Origin: Rhizophagus irregularis | Taxonomy: Eukaryota > Glomeromycota > Glomeromycetes > Glomerales > Glomeraceae | DNA length: 64,000 nt | Direction: 5' to 3' | NCBI RefSeq assembly: GCF_026210795.1 | Contig: NC_089435.1 | Location: 1,302,001-1,366,000, forward strand | Shown: in pieces, positions 11,346 through 21,597 of the stretch | Position numbering within the stretch: position 1 is the first letter of the stretch | How the letters are laid out: every line of letters starts with the position of its first letter | The notes under the pieces: generated by a model | The model's input: only the letters and a program-made list of their open reading frames with translations | Databases searched by the model: none | Told to the model about the DNA's origin: nothing | Position numbers and translations under genes: made by a program

Positions 11346-11840
11346 CTAATTATCTTTACCATCATCAACCTGATTATCTTCTTCAGGCACCTGTTCATCA
11401 TGCTCTTCTAAAAATGTTATAATATAGTTTATATCATATACAAAAAAAATGTATTTCTATACACTTCTAGACCCTAGACACAAAGAATGAACTTCTACCT
11501 TGATCCAGTAATTCTTAACGCGTTAATACTCCTGTTAATTCTTGCTTCAAGACCGAATGAGGTGAATCTATAATGATGTGAGTATAATCTTCAAGAGGTC
11601 GACCCAAATCTCCTCCCCAGAATCCATTTAATTCTCCTGCTGCTGTGAATTTGTCAGGTTATCGCCTCAGCAAGAATGAGATTTATAATAGCATCCTCCG
11701 GTTCGTTGGGCATCTCAGTTTTCCATAGGACTATATCTTACCAGTATCTTACCCTATGAGGAAGTTAACATCATTCCCAGTATTCACTCGAATGACATTC
11801 TTTCCCGGTCTTGTATGAAGATGGCAAGACAACTCAATGT
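11346..11840 (-). pseudogene. Crinkler-like N-terminal header relic
   Basis: Broken pieces in shifting frames read, in order: LSCLA; PGKNVIRVNTGNDVNFLI; VLWKTEMPNEPEDAIINLIL; a one-base shift; then DKFTAAGELNGFWGGDLG and RPLEDYTHIIIDSP. After an in-frame TAA comes ELLDQ. A GT-AG intron (11408-11498) leads to an acidic tail (EEHDEQVPEEDNQVDDG) ending in TAG at 11346. The order (CLV-like start, LWK, then a short hydrophobic HIII end) resembles the ubiquitin-like header of Crinkler (CRN) proteins, which are numerous in Rhizophagus. At least one nonsense codon and two frameshifts make it a pseudogene. The family call is an inference from motif order. Confidence 0.4.
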
Positions 11841-13239
11841 TCTGTACTTGTTACCCATAATTAATAAAAGCTACATAGTTATATTCTGATTTTCAAAACT
11901 TCCACTTTCCAAGTTAGTCACTACAGTTAATATTATAGAGAATCATATCCCTTTTGGTACTTTCATAAGAAATAAAGTTTGTAGATCTTAACAATTGCAA
12001 AGTTTTCACGGACCTACAACACTTTATTCTGCTGGATGACCTTGAAGCACTTATTTGTTTTTATTCCAGAAAACGTCTAGTATTTCTTCAAAAAATCTTC
12101 TTTGTTCACATATGTAAGATAAAACTAATACCAAAAAAAGATTGCCAACTTGCTGCTGCAAGAAGCTAGCACAGATATTTGTGAATAATGTTATGTACAG
12201 ACCGGGTGAGAGGCGATAATTTATATGAAAAGAGTATGTCCAAAGATTGTTGACATTTCTGTTGAATATTGAGAATGATTTCTTTGTCCTTATAACTTAT
12301 GCGAAATTCTTTTGTATTCCATCAAGAATTATTTCAGTGATCACGATTTTTCTAGGAAATTAAGGTTTAAGTCATGCGAAAACTGAAGCAAACAGCAAAC
12401 TACAAACACGATATCAGAAAAACATGCAAGTATCGTCACAATCACCGTACTTCCAAAATTTTCATATATGATATATTGATTCCCGGAAACATGTGTTGTG
12501 TTATATTATGTACCTAAAATACAATATTCTTACAAAGAAGAAATATGTGACGTTGATTATGTTGAAGCTATACAACTTATATAGGTTACACAGAATTTTC
12601 ATATTCAGACTCAAAGGCTGCAAAATACATTTTTCTACACATCAACGAATATAATATTGGAAGCTGCTGGTAACTTATTCAAAATCACAATTTAGAAATG
12701 TTTATGTCATGTTGAATTATTAAGATATAGACATATTATTTGTTCCCATACCCTGATTTGAAATGAAGCATTCAACAATAGACTTTATTTATGCCATACA
12801 TAAGCCTTACTGTCATTAATATAATATATAGTCTCTATTCTCATGAATTACGAAATACTATATAAGACTATATTGTCCCGTGTTGTTTTTTGAATCTGTA
12901 TTCTGTAAAACTAATCTCATTTGATATCATGACCAGATTACCAGATTATCAACATTTTACGGTAAAAGCGATGTGAGATTGTTATTGATGAGTCACATGA
13001 GTCACAATTAGAGATCTAGATTTTACCGATCTATAGATGATAAAAGTAGCTTCACATGATAATAGATAGATAGTATCCTATAATTATTAATAAAGACTGA
13101 TATTTTACCAATTGTTCTCTATGTACTTTTGTTGTAGTACTGACAGACAATTCCAGAAATATATTTTGTAATAAAATCTTTTAATTTACCCTATATTTTA
13201 TTTTTGTTTATACAAACTATTCCAGTTAAGATAACAACA
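11841..13239. other. Intergenic, somewhat GC-richer, no gene resolved
   Basis: Composition from 11.9 to 12.7 kb is less AT-biased than the flanks and may be decayed coding DNA, but no frame stays open and no motif was recognised. Confidence 0.35.
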
Positions 13240-13583
13240 TGTGAACTATAAGGGAGTAAATCATATTAATCATGCATTATAAGCCACAATTATACATTAT
13301 TAGTCATCATTAAGCTAACTCATATTATTAGATTAGATGTAATAAATGTGACTCATACAAGATCTTGATTTTTTTTATGAATCATAATAAATTATTATTA
13401 GTCACATAAGATTTTAAAAGTATATATATACCCTTAAATTTTCTCAAGGAAAAATCAAATTTTCAAATTTTTCAATCAAATATTAAATCCAAATTTTCTA
13501 TCAAATATTTTTCAAACACAAGTTTCAATCAAATATTAAATCTGAATTATCTATACAAATATTTTTTCAAACAAGTTTCAAAA

Positions 13584-14015
13584 ATGTCTTATCAATTGTG
13601 TCCTAACTTTATCAATACTGTTCTCAATGAAATTCCCCTCAACAAATGCTACCATCAACCAACTGAATCAACCTTCCAATATCTACCATCATTTGCCATA
13701 TATATTTACATTCTTTTTATTATTTTACTCATGTCTACTGATATTATCAAGCATATAATTATCCTAATTCTTCTTTCATTAAAACTCTCTTGTGCTGTTA
13801 CAACCTTCCTTCTTACCCGACTTCTTTCATTTCCCAATGTATTACATTCTTTTGAACATTTATTATTCTCTCTATTATTATCACTTCTTCTTTATTTATT
13901 ATCTATATTATTATCAATCCTTCTCCATTTTCTTTATTTTCTCAATTGCATAATTTATATTCTTCTTTTTTCTTATCTATTTTGTAAATACTTTTCTACT
14001 TTAATCCCACAGTAG
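13584..14015 (+). CDS. Small multipass membrane protein (143 aa), copy 1
   Basis: The start MSYQLCPNFINTVLNE is shared with the copy at 56471-56938 (MSYHLCPNTINTILNE), which fixes the ATG. A short polar N-terminus with NKCY is followed by four or so hydrophobic stretches rich in Leu, Ile and Phe (about residues 38-60, 62-85, 95-118 and 120-138), so it is predicted to be a multipass membrane protein. The LLSILLHFLYFLNCII motif is the best conserved part between copies. The two proteins are clearly related but differ at many sites while both stay open, which suggests past selection on the protein. A TATA-like run lies about 150 nt upstream in both copies. No known family is recognised; no function is proposed. 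Confidence 0.6.
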   Translation: MSYQLCPNFINTVLNEIPLNKCYHQPTESTFQYLPSFAIYIYILFIILLMSTDIIKHIIILILLSLKLSCAVTTFLLTRLLSFPNVLHSFEHLLFSLLLSLLLYLLSILLSILLHFLYFLNCIIYILLFSYLFCKYFSTLIPQ

Positions 14016-14164
14016 TTTAGTCATCTTTTTCTTCTATTATTTTCAATTGACATATTTTTCAAAATTATCTTATATTATGTAGCTAGGTCCATTGCTTACC
14101 AAATATAGCATGGAGACATAATCTTTACCCTTTGGTCAACTTGGGATTACTTGGCCATTCTTAG

Positions 14165-14350
14165 ATAGATAATTTTTACAAGGGGATCGTTTGCATCGCC
14201 CTTAATTGGTGTCAGAGAGATCCTTTGTCTTGTAAAAATTTACCCTTTCTTGATCATTTGACCATTCTTAGATAGATAAATTTTACAAGGGGATCGTTTG
14301 CATCGCCCTTAATTGGTGTCAGAGAGATCCTTTGTCTTGTAAACATTTAT
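14165..14350 (+). repeat. Tandem stem-loop units in the 3' tail, copy 1
   Basis: Two ~110-bp units, each bounded by TTTTACAAG and its complement CTTGTAAA. Inside each are GGGGATCG, TTTGCATCGCCC and TTGGTGTCAGAGAGATCC. Each can fold on itself (GGATC with GATCC). The words are almost unchanged in the other copy. Confidence 0.65.
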
Positions 14351-14463
14351 CTTTCTTTGGTCATTTGATCTATCTCATGTGATTTCATTCTTCACATGTG
14401 ATACCCTTTATTTTATTCTTTTGTTGAGTTCTTTCCTTAATAACTTATTAACTCAACAATTAT

Positions 14464-14517
14464 CCATCACCGTTGGTTCCACAATTTCTGTGTCCAAGTT
14501 CAATTCTTGGAGGTGAT
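14464..14517 (+). other. tRNA-like fold, copy 1
   Basis: ATCACC pairs with GGTGAT. Within lie CACA/TGTG and a perfect T-arm lookalike, CCAAG-TTCAATT-CTTGG, which also matches the pol III B box (GTTCRANNC). There is no room for a D arm, so it is not called as a tRNA gene. Confidence 0.45.
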
Positions 14518-14545
14518 TTTCTTACTTGCTAATTAGTTTATTTTC

Positions 14546-15094
14546 AGTTTTCCATTGGGTTTGGTATAGTGTCTTCCTGTTTGTTAATTTATTTCTCTAT
14601 TCATTGTAATCCAGCGTGTTGTGAAACAATTTGCTTTGCCACATGTATGTAGTATTTTTTTGCGCAATTAATTTTTATTTTTTTTATTTTAACATGATGA
14701 CAGAATGAAGGTACAACATCATGTATCACTCTAAAATAAATAAATGTCAAAAGTGATGGTTTTGAGGTTGACATTGAAGGTAAGATTATTGTTGTCTTAA
14801 TTATTATAATTTAATTCAAAAATGCGACAATCAACATATTTATTGAAACATATGATCGTTACTTTTATTTGCTTTTCTTAATTCAATATATTCTGTCTTT
14901 TAACCTTCCCATGCACACTCTTAAAAATAATTGGGTTTTAAAACAAAAATCGAATTTAGTTAATATGAAAAACATTATACTGCATGATTATAATATCGAA
15001 AAAAATCATAAAATTATAAAGGTATCAAACAACCATTGACGTTCAAATAAAATCTTTTTATTTTTGTCAAATTCAATGAAATTATAGTATTCAA
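14546..15094. other. Intergenic, no gene seen
   Basis: AT-rich; one possible exon-like stretch before GTAAGATTATTG at 14780 cannot be supported. Confidence 0.4.
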
Positions 15095-15210
15095 CACAGG
15101 TCAAAAAGTGAAAAATCAGGCATCAATCAGTCACCAATCAGTCACCAATCAGGCACCAATCAGCTACCTGATTGGTGACCGATTCCTGATTTTTCACTTT
15201 TTGACCTGTG
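15095..15210. mobile_element. Foldback MITE, 116 bp
   Basis: A 26-bp perfect terminal inverted repeat starts CACAGGTCAAAAAGTG. The left arm also holds four tandem 11-bp copies of CACCAATCAGT-like units. CAA stands directly on both sides (15092-15094 and 15211-15213), a possible 3-bp target duplication. The CAC start and 3-bp duplication would fit a CACTA-type non-autonomous element. Confidence 0.65.
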
Positions 15211-15344
15211 CAACAATAGTTGCATTCCTGATTTCCAAGCACCCAGTCACATGTCAAATGACTAAAAACAGGCAAAAAAAATGGCTAGAATTGCATAAAC
15301 TATTCGCAAATTTATATCAACTATTTACAAATAGTATAGGTTAA

Positions 15345-15457
15345 TTCGCAAATAGCCAAAAACAGCCAAGAATAGCCAAGAATAGCCAAGAATAGCCAAG
15401 AATAGCCACTGCTTTTCACGCCATTTTTTTTGCCGATTTTTAGCATTTTGACCTGTG
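15345..15457. repeat. 10-bp tandem repeat ending in the same terminal motif
   Basis: Five copies of AATAGCCAAG (15358-15412) are followed by GATTTTTAGCATTTTGACCTGTG ends at 15457, related to the terminus of the foldback element. It may be a second, larger element sharing ends with it. Confidence 0.5.
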
Positions 15458-15459
15458 AG

Positions 15460-16319
15460 TCCCAGCTCAAACATAGATTGTTGTGGAATTCTATAATGAT
15501 TAAACAGTATTTACCATGGTTACTTTTGGTATTTGATACCATGTAATAGTTATTGAGTTTAACCCAGGTAAATATTTTATAAAGAGTACCCAAATACCCA
15601 TCCGCTGTACATGAAGTTTTTATTGGGCCATAATTAATAGAAAGTATTTTTTTTTTTAGATCATTTTTTGCGTTGCCCTTGAGACACCACTACCTGCCTC
15701 ATTTTATATAGCGAACTGACTCCTTTATCATAGCTCAAAAATACAATAAAAGCTTTCCTTTGATTTTTTATTTTTTAAACATGTGTGCTTTCGTGTATAT
15801 GTTCTCTGTTCTCATAATGTTTTTTTTATTATATACTGGAGGATAAAAAATAAATACAAAGGTTCAGATCAGCGCCCGGCCGCCCGTACATGTAAAAATA
15901 AATACAACTCCTATAGAGCGCTTCATAGAAGACAATGATAATGAAAACTCTAACAATACTGATAGTGAAATTCTACTAACAACAATGATAATGAAAATTC
16001 TAACAACATTGATGACTTTGAACAAAATTTAAACACCAATTTTGTAGAAGATAATTATGAAGATCAAAAAATTTACACTTTTTTTTTTGTTTCTTTTAAT
16101 GAAAAATGTCAGGTTTGATGTTTTTTCATTAAAAAAAGTTCTTTTAGAGGGTACTGTTTTTTATTAACTAAAAGCAGTAGTGCAAATCATTATGTAATCC
16201 TTTTAAAAAGTGGCTGGTATATTTGTATATGTTTACAGCTTGTTAATAGTGGGTGATATGTAGACATTATTTTAAAGTGATGATGGATAGTAATAATGCT
16301 AAATTTCTAATCTCGTTAA
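15460..16319. other. Intergenic with one palindrome unit
   Basis: At about 16097-16138 TTTTAATGAAAAATGTCA pairs with TGATGTTTTTTCATTAAAA: a single copy of the hairpin that is tandemly repeated at 62.7-63.0 kb. Acidic, Asn-rich coding-like sequence at 15920-16070 (DNDNENSNN-like) may be the 5' part of the MULE relic that follows. Confidence 0.45.
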
Positions 16320-16790
16320 TCCCTAGAAGATGGTATAAGGAAAATCTTTAAGATGATGAACAAAGTTTTATCAACTCTGACAACATAATGCTTGGAAATG
16401 GTGTAGTAGAAGCAGATGGACCTGAAGAATTTGTAATCAGATTTAATCAAGATAAACCTTCATTTTCTCAACAACATCATGATAATTACACTCAAAAGTG
16501 ATATGAAAAAAGAATGAGTATGCATCAATTATTGATCTAGCAAAAGCATCAGCCACTCTATTGAAATTGGAGATCTTAAAAAAATTCTATCAGATTATCA
16601 TGATGAGTTATTATAAATTAAAGAACAACAACAAGCTCATATTAGAACATATTGCAAAGGAAAACCTTCTGCTATTAAAATCAGCCACCAAAATAAATAA
16701 GAGATTTAATAAGAAAATAGTGAAAATACTACATATGTGGAAAATGTAATAAAATGGTCATAATGCCAGAACATGTAAAATTAGTGTAAT
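16320..16790 (+). pseudogene. MULE-type transposase C-terminal relic
   Basis: One frame reads SHSIEIGDLKKILSDYHDEL, a stop, then IKEQQQAHIRTYCKGKPSAI. After further stops and a one-base gap come CGKCNK and GHNARTCK, a CCHC zinc knuckle (Cys-x2-Cys-x4-His-x4-Cys). A zinc knuckle after a basic linker is the usual C-terminus of MULE/SWIM-type fungal transposases. Several stops and one frameshift show it is dead. The catalytic domain is not seen. Confidence 0.45.
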
Positions 16791-17017
16791 CATTATAATA
16801 CAACAGATATATATTTTTTGATTCTTTAATTGCTAAATAAAATGTCTTTTATTTTTTTTAAAGCATTAAAATAAAACATTTTAAGTATTTGTAAATTGAT
16901 CAGTAATACACTAAAAATAAAAGTTTTACTGTATTTTTGTCCAATCAAAATGTGTATTAGATTCTATATGATGTAATGGGGTTATGGATAAATTTTTCAA
17001 TTTAATTATAAAAATAT
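16791..17017. other. Intergenic spacer
   Basis: AT-rich, no feature seen. Confidence 0.5.
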
Positions 17018-19125
17018 TTAAATTTTTTCATATGAATAATTATATGTTATTTCTTCAACAGATTTCCATAAAATACGTCAAAATCCAATTACTAATATAA
17101 CAAATCCTTTTAATTTATTATTAGGATTTGATTTAGTTATTTTAATTCTTTTATCAAATATTCCTGAACTATAATAATCATTTGGTTTTCCTTTTGAAAT
17201 AATATTCATATATGATTTCAATTGTTTAATTCCATTATTTAATACTTCTTCTATAGTTACTTTTTTAGTTTCATTATGTTCTTTTGACCAATATTCATAT
17301 GATCTTTTTAAGAGAATTTTTTCATCTTCTTTTTCAATAATTTTATCTAAATTTTCTAAATCATTTGTATTAAACTTCTTTTTTTTAATTAATCCAACTA
17401 ATGAAATATATTTTAATTCTAAACTAACATTATTATTTCCTATTCCTTTTAAGATAAAAATATCTGAATATCCAAATTGGCCAAATCCTTTTAATTTTGT
17501 ACCATCCATTACTAATGATAATTCAGGAATACGATATTTTAATGGTAAAAGATTTTCAACAATTGCCTGAAGAACAGGTTCATTTGCAGAAGATAATGAT
17601 ATTTGTGATCTTGTTAATAAAAATGTTTTTAAAAGTTCAATAAAAGGTAAAATATTATTTGCAATAAGATTTTCATATGCTGAAGCGATAAGAAGAGCAT
17701 CATTCACAACTTGTCTATATACTAATTTATCTTTATTTTGTTCTAAAATTCGAATTTGTTTTGTTATAAGTTCTAAAAATAATTATAAAAGTTAATAAAT
17801 AATATAAATATAAAAAAAAAAATAATAAAAATATTATAATTTACCAGAAGATGAATCAGTATCATTATTTCATGTTCTTTTTAAATTTCCTTTTTGTTTA
17901 ACTTGAAAATCAATTTTTTCAGTCCAAATCTTATTAAAAGTTGATTCCAATTCTTCTCCTAAAATATGCATTTCACTTCCTATATCATTATATATATAAC
18001 AATTGCGAAATATAAGACGAATATCTTTTTCAAATCCTTCAATACTTGCATATTGATTATTTTCTAATTTTGAAATTATTGTAAATAAATCCATTGAATT
18101 TTTTATATTCTCATTTGAAATTTCATAAAATGGATGAATATTAGATTTAATATCAAGTTCTTGAAAAATATCATAACAAAAGTCAATAAGTTGAGAATTT
18201 TTAGAATTATTTTCAGTAGAAATAGAATGAATTTTAATAGGAATTTTGATTTTTTTTTGAATGAGATGAATTAGAAATAGATTGATTTTTAATAGGAATA
18301 AAGTAATCATAATCAGTATTTTCAATAATTTGTTGTGAATAAGAAGAATTAGCAGATACTATGTTTTTCTTTTTTATTATATTTTTCAACATTCTTTTTT
18401 GAATGGGATGAATTAGAAATGTGTGAACAAGATGAATCAGCAAAATCAGCAAGCACTATGTTTTCTTTTTCATTATTTTCTTCAATAAATACTTGATTTT
18501 TTTTATATTCTTTAATAATTTCTTGGCAAAATATTTTTAATGTTTTTGCATATCGAAATCGTTCTGCAATTACCTATTATTAGAAACAGTTTATTAGTAG
18601 TGTGTTAAAATTTATTTAGTAATATAAAAAGGTACATAGCCAATTCCTTCTCCAGAATTAGCAGACTTATATCAACTACAAAGTTAGGACACCTGAACCG
18701 AGAAGCTTGGAGTGGTTACCACGACTTGTCAAATCCAGTAAATTCCCTAAGTTAAGTTCTGATTAACTCTAGGGGTTACCCTAACTTTGCAAAATAAAAA
18801 AAAAACACACCTTATCTTTTAAATCAGGAAAATCTTTTTTAAGGAAATCTTTTTTTTCTCTCAAAAAACGAACAGCCCAAAGATTATCAAGATTTTTCCA
18901 ATTATCTAAATTTGAAGTAGTATCAATTGAAGCAATAATAATATCACGGTGATTTGTTAAGAACCTCCAATATGATTTTGTTGTCCTATTGTTATCTGAT
19001 AAATAAGAGATAAGAGCTAAAAAGATTGAAAGAATTGGGTTAATTATTAATACTACAATCTACAAGTTAAAATGCAGTTCACAAGATTTACCATTTTGAC
19101 CAATGAAATCTTCAGATGTGGTCAT
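17018..19125 (-). pseudogene. Bromodomain + PD-(D/E)XK nuclease-like gene, broken
   Basis: Four exons spliced by eye: 19125-19092, 19016-18811, 18573-17845 and 17772-17018. Exons 1-2 start MTTSEDFIGQN and hold SYWRFLTNHRDIIIAS. Exon 3 has a Ser/Asn/Lys linker with an internal duplication (SNSSHSKK twice), then a bromodomain core (MDLFTIISKLENNQYAS, DIRLIFRNCYIYND, GSEMHILGEELESTF). Exon 4 has a PD-(D/E)XK-like core: GYSDIFIL then LELKYISL. Bromodomains read acetyl-lysine; this nuclease fold is common in Rhizophagus repeat families. Breaks: one-base A-run indels near 18380 and 18250, an in-frame TGA after GNLKRT (17870), and a TGA after LVIGF (17078), beyond which RILWKSVEEITYNY stays in frame to 17018. 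Assembly error in the A runs cannot be excluded. Confidence 0.65.
18679..18789. mobile_element. MITE-like element inside an intron, 111 bp
   Basis: CAAAGTTAGG and its complement CCTAACTTTG bound 111 bp of distinctly GC-richer sequence lying wholly within the second intron (18574-18810) of the bromodomain gene. No coding capacity; no clear target duplication. Confidence 0.55.
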
Positions 19126-19135
19126 GTTTGAAATT

Positions 19136-19225
19136 GATAAAGATAATTCAGAGTTTAATAATTTAATAAAAAAAATTGATAAAGATAATTCAGAGTTTAA
19201 TAATTTAATAAAAAAAGAGAAATTG
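19136..19225. repeat. Two direct copies of a ~46-bp unit
   Basis: AATTGATAAAGATAATTC followed by AGAGTTTAATAATTTAAT occurs twice in a row just upstream of the ATG at 19125. Confidence 0.7.
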
Positions 19226-19518
19226 ATGAGAGTTTAATGTCTTAAATAAAAAAAATCCTTTGTAGATAGTATGACTCAGACTGACATATTGATTTATCAA
19301 AGTGAAAAAAATTAACACTACAATTATAATAATTAAATCTATTATTTATCGTATTAACAAGAACTTAATCATTTTGCCAAATATGGTATAGTATAATTAA
19401 TATAATTATTGATTAAAATCATGTCATTAGAAATTAGACATATAGCTTAAAGGTGATTCATTTTAATTCAGTTATTTTGTTAAGCAAATGACTCAACTTT
19501 CATCATTTTGACGCATTT

Positions 19519-19662
19519 GACATATACGCGTTTAAAAGATGAAACAATTGAAACATGTTGAATGATACATGTATAGTAGGTGTTACAAAAAAACACGTTT
19601 GGTCCTATTTTATATATTTTATATTCATTGACTGCGAAAGTAACATATACGCGTTTAAAAGT
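19519..19662. repeat. Direct repeat with ACATATACGCGTTTAAAAG
   Basis: The 19-bp word occurs near 19519 and 19642, each followed by GTGAAA-like sequence. No gene. Confidence 0.5.
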
Positions 19663-20172
19663 GAAATTACTGAAATAAATTGAAATATGTTGAAATATAT
19701 TGTGCACTATCATTTTTTTTGTATCACTTATCACTTATAGAAATATTTTTATGACAATGATATGATTCACCGTATATATATTTGAAAATTAAATATACTT
19801 ACAATATACGGTTTTATAAGATAAATAATATAAAAAACAAAAAGTTCTTAAGAACAAATTTTAAACTCTATAAGAATAATAAGTATTTAATATTTTTATT
19901 TTCGATATTTTTAGTTGAATAAATAATTTTACGATAATTATTAAATATAAAACATAAAATCGTCTGAATTCAAAAGCTCGGGACTTTTCTCATGATGCAT
20001 GATTTAACGACTGACCCACGCTATGCTAAGACTTAACTACAGTATCCGACTTTTCCGCAAGACTGCCCAATGATCTACACTTTTTATTCCTCTAAATTAA
20101 CAGCTGAATCCGCCTTTTGTGGTTCTTCCAATAACCAGATAATATGACCAAGGACCTTCTCAACCATGTCTT
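19663..20172. other. Intergenic
   Basis: AT-rich until about 19980, then less AT-rich towards the next relic. No gene recognised. Confidence 0.4.
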
Positions 20173-20825
20173 TCATACCCGCGCAAAAAGAGGCGGCTTC
20201 GACAATTTAAACGATAGTTTCCCTTCAGCGTCTTGCGTACATTCCATGAAAGTACCATTTCTCCGCATCTGTTACGATCCCCCATACTTTGTCAAACCCA
20301 TGTCCATCATCCATTTCATTTGCTTTGCGCTTACGACCTAGTGATGAATCCAATTGTACGATAGCTTCTGCGAAACCCTGCTTAAAGTCATCTTTTTTGA
20401 CCTCAATTAGACCGATAATTCTCCCGGTCGTACATGATTCAATACCATAGTCAAGATTCCCACACCCATTTTTTCCCTCAATCAGCTTCTCTTGTAACTT
20501 GACTTGATCCTTGAACGGGTAAGTTGCAGAGACGAGATAAGTATACGAGTAGATACTTTTGGTGGCCTCATGGGATACGTCGATAGGAGTTGTTGCAACT
20601 CGAGTCTCCAAATTTACGCAACGCTTCTTTATATTCCTCATTCTTTGTGTCGACACATCCACAAAACGGGATACACGTTAATGTTAGGGTTCAGATCATC
20701 ACTTCGTTGAAGGGCTTCGAGGGAGTCTCAATGAGTACAGTAATCTTTGAAGCTGCTTTTTGACACGAACAGCCGAAGCATTTCACGAAGGTCTTGATCG
20801 GTCCTAGGTACATCAAACTCTGTAG
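20173..20825 (-). pseudogene. PD-(D/E)XK (Crinkler-type) gene relic
   Basis: The longest open piece (20662-20225) contains TTPIDVSHEATKSIYSYTYL, GNLDYGIESCTTGRIIGLIE, EVKKDDFKQGFAEAIVQL and DKVWGIVTDAEKWYF. The D-x-x-I-E and E-V-K-K pair is the PD-(D/E)XK nuclease signature, in a form very common in Rhizophagus. After WYF one extra base shifts the frame: the other frame goes on MECTQDAEGKLSFKLSKP to a TGA at 20173. Upstream, TEFDVPRTDQDLREMLRL and VLIETPSKPFNEV lie in other frames with stops between them. So the gene ran from about 20825 to 20173 and carries at least three frame breaks. GC content is higher than nearby, as expected of former coding DNA. A possible splice acceptor (CTACAG) stands just before the first piece. 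Confidence 0.6.
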
Positions 20826-21597
20826 TGCAACAACCAGGTTAAGACAGTAAGTAATTTAACGTGAAGAATCATTTCCCGAGGAAACAGTTTCATAACCTGA
20901 AGATTTCACTGACAACCCATCGGCCAAATTTCTTAGCAAAACTTTATACGTACCATGAGCTAACTTGTTTTATTTAACTTTCCATAAATTCTATTTTTAA
21001 TCCACTTTATAAGCTTTATTTAAACTTTCTTAAAAAATATTCATTTACACCATATTTTTTTACTCCACTTTATTATATCAATCGTGTTGTTATTGTTATG
21101 TCCTAATAAAAATGTCGGTCTATGAAAATCTGCATGATCTTATTGGGCTGAACGATAATTCATAATTATTTATTTATTTTAAATAAATTCGAACGTATAT
21201 ATAATTGGTTGTAAGATTTATTTCTAAGAACCAGAAGGCTGAAAAAATTTCATTTACTTCGGGTAAGGGAAATCACGTGAATAATTTTTCACTGACGGTC
21301 ACATTTTCCCAAAAGTACCGAGGGTGTTCTTCTTCGGATAATATTATGGAAGAAGAATATCCACTTCAACGAGGTTCCCATAATCTTAACTTGCAAACGT
21401 TTAGTATGTTTAGCATTCAATTCTTGATAATATAAAGTTTTACCATGGGTCAATATTTTATTCATCTATAACTATCTTATTAGTTCAATATAAAATAACC
21501 ATTTAAATAGATATGATACTTTATTTAAAGAAATATATATATACTGTATATCAAAAATATTAAGCTAACTAAATATAATTTTCAACTATTTAAATTC
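20826..21597. other. Intergenic
   Basis: No domain recognised; the plus-strand open frame 21205-21435 has no support. Confidence 0.4.

Larger units (their letters stand above)
13240..14545 (+). repeat. Membrane-ORF repeated unit, copy 1
   Basis: About 1.3 kb that recurs inverted at 55985-57290. Shared parts in order: GGGAGTAAATCATATTAA, TAAGCCACAATTATACAT and a TATA-like stretch with CCCTTAA before CTCAAGGAAAAA. Then come an ORF for a hydrophobic protein, a two-unit stem-loop tail (14165-14350) and a tRNA-like fold (14464-14517). No terminal repeats, long open reverse transcriptase or target duplication were found, so whether it is a mobile element or a segmental duplication is open. Confidence 0.7.

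Noticed and set aside
14464-14517. Functional tRNA gene
   Set aside because: No D arm and too short; only the acceptor-like stem and T-arm lookalike are present.
17078-17872. Stop-codon recoding (TGA read as sense)
   Set aside because: The gene also has frame breaks and all intact genes nearby use ordinary stops, so decay is simpler.
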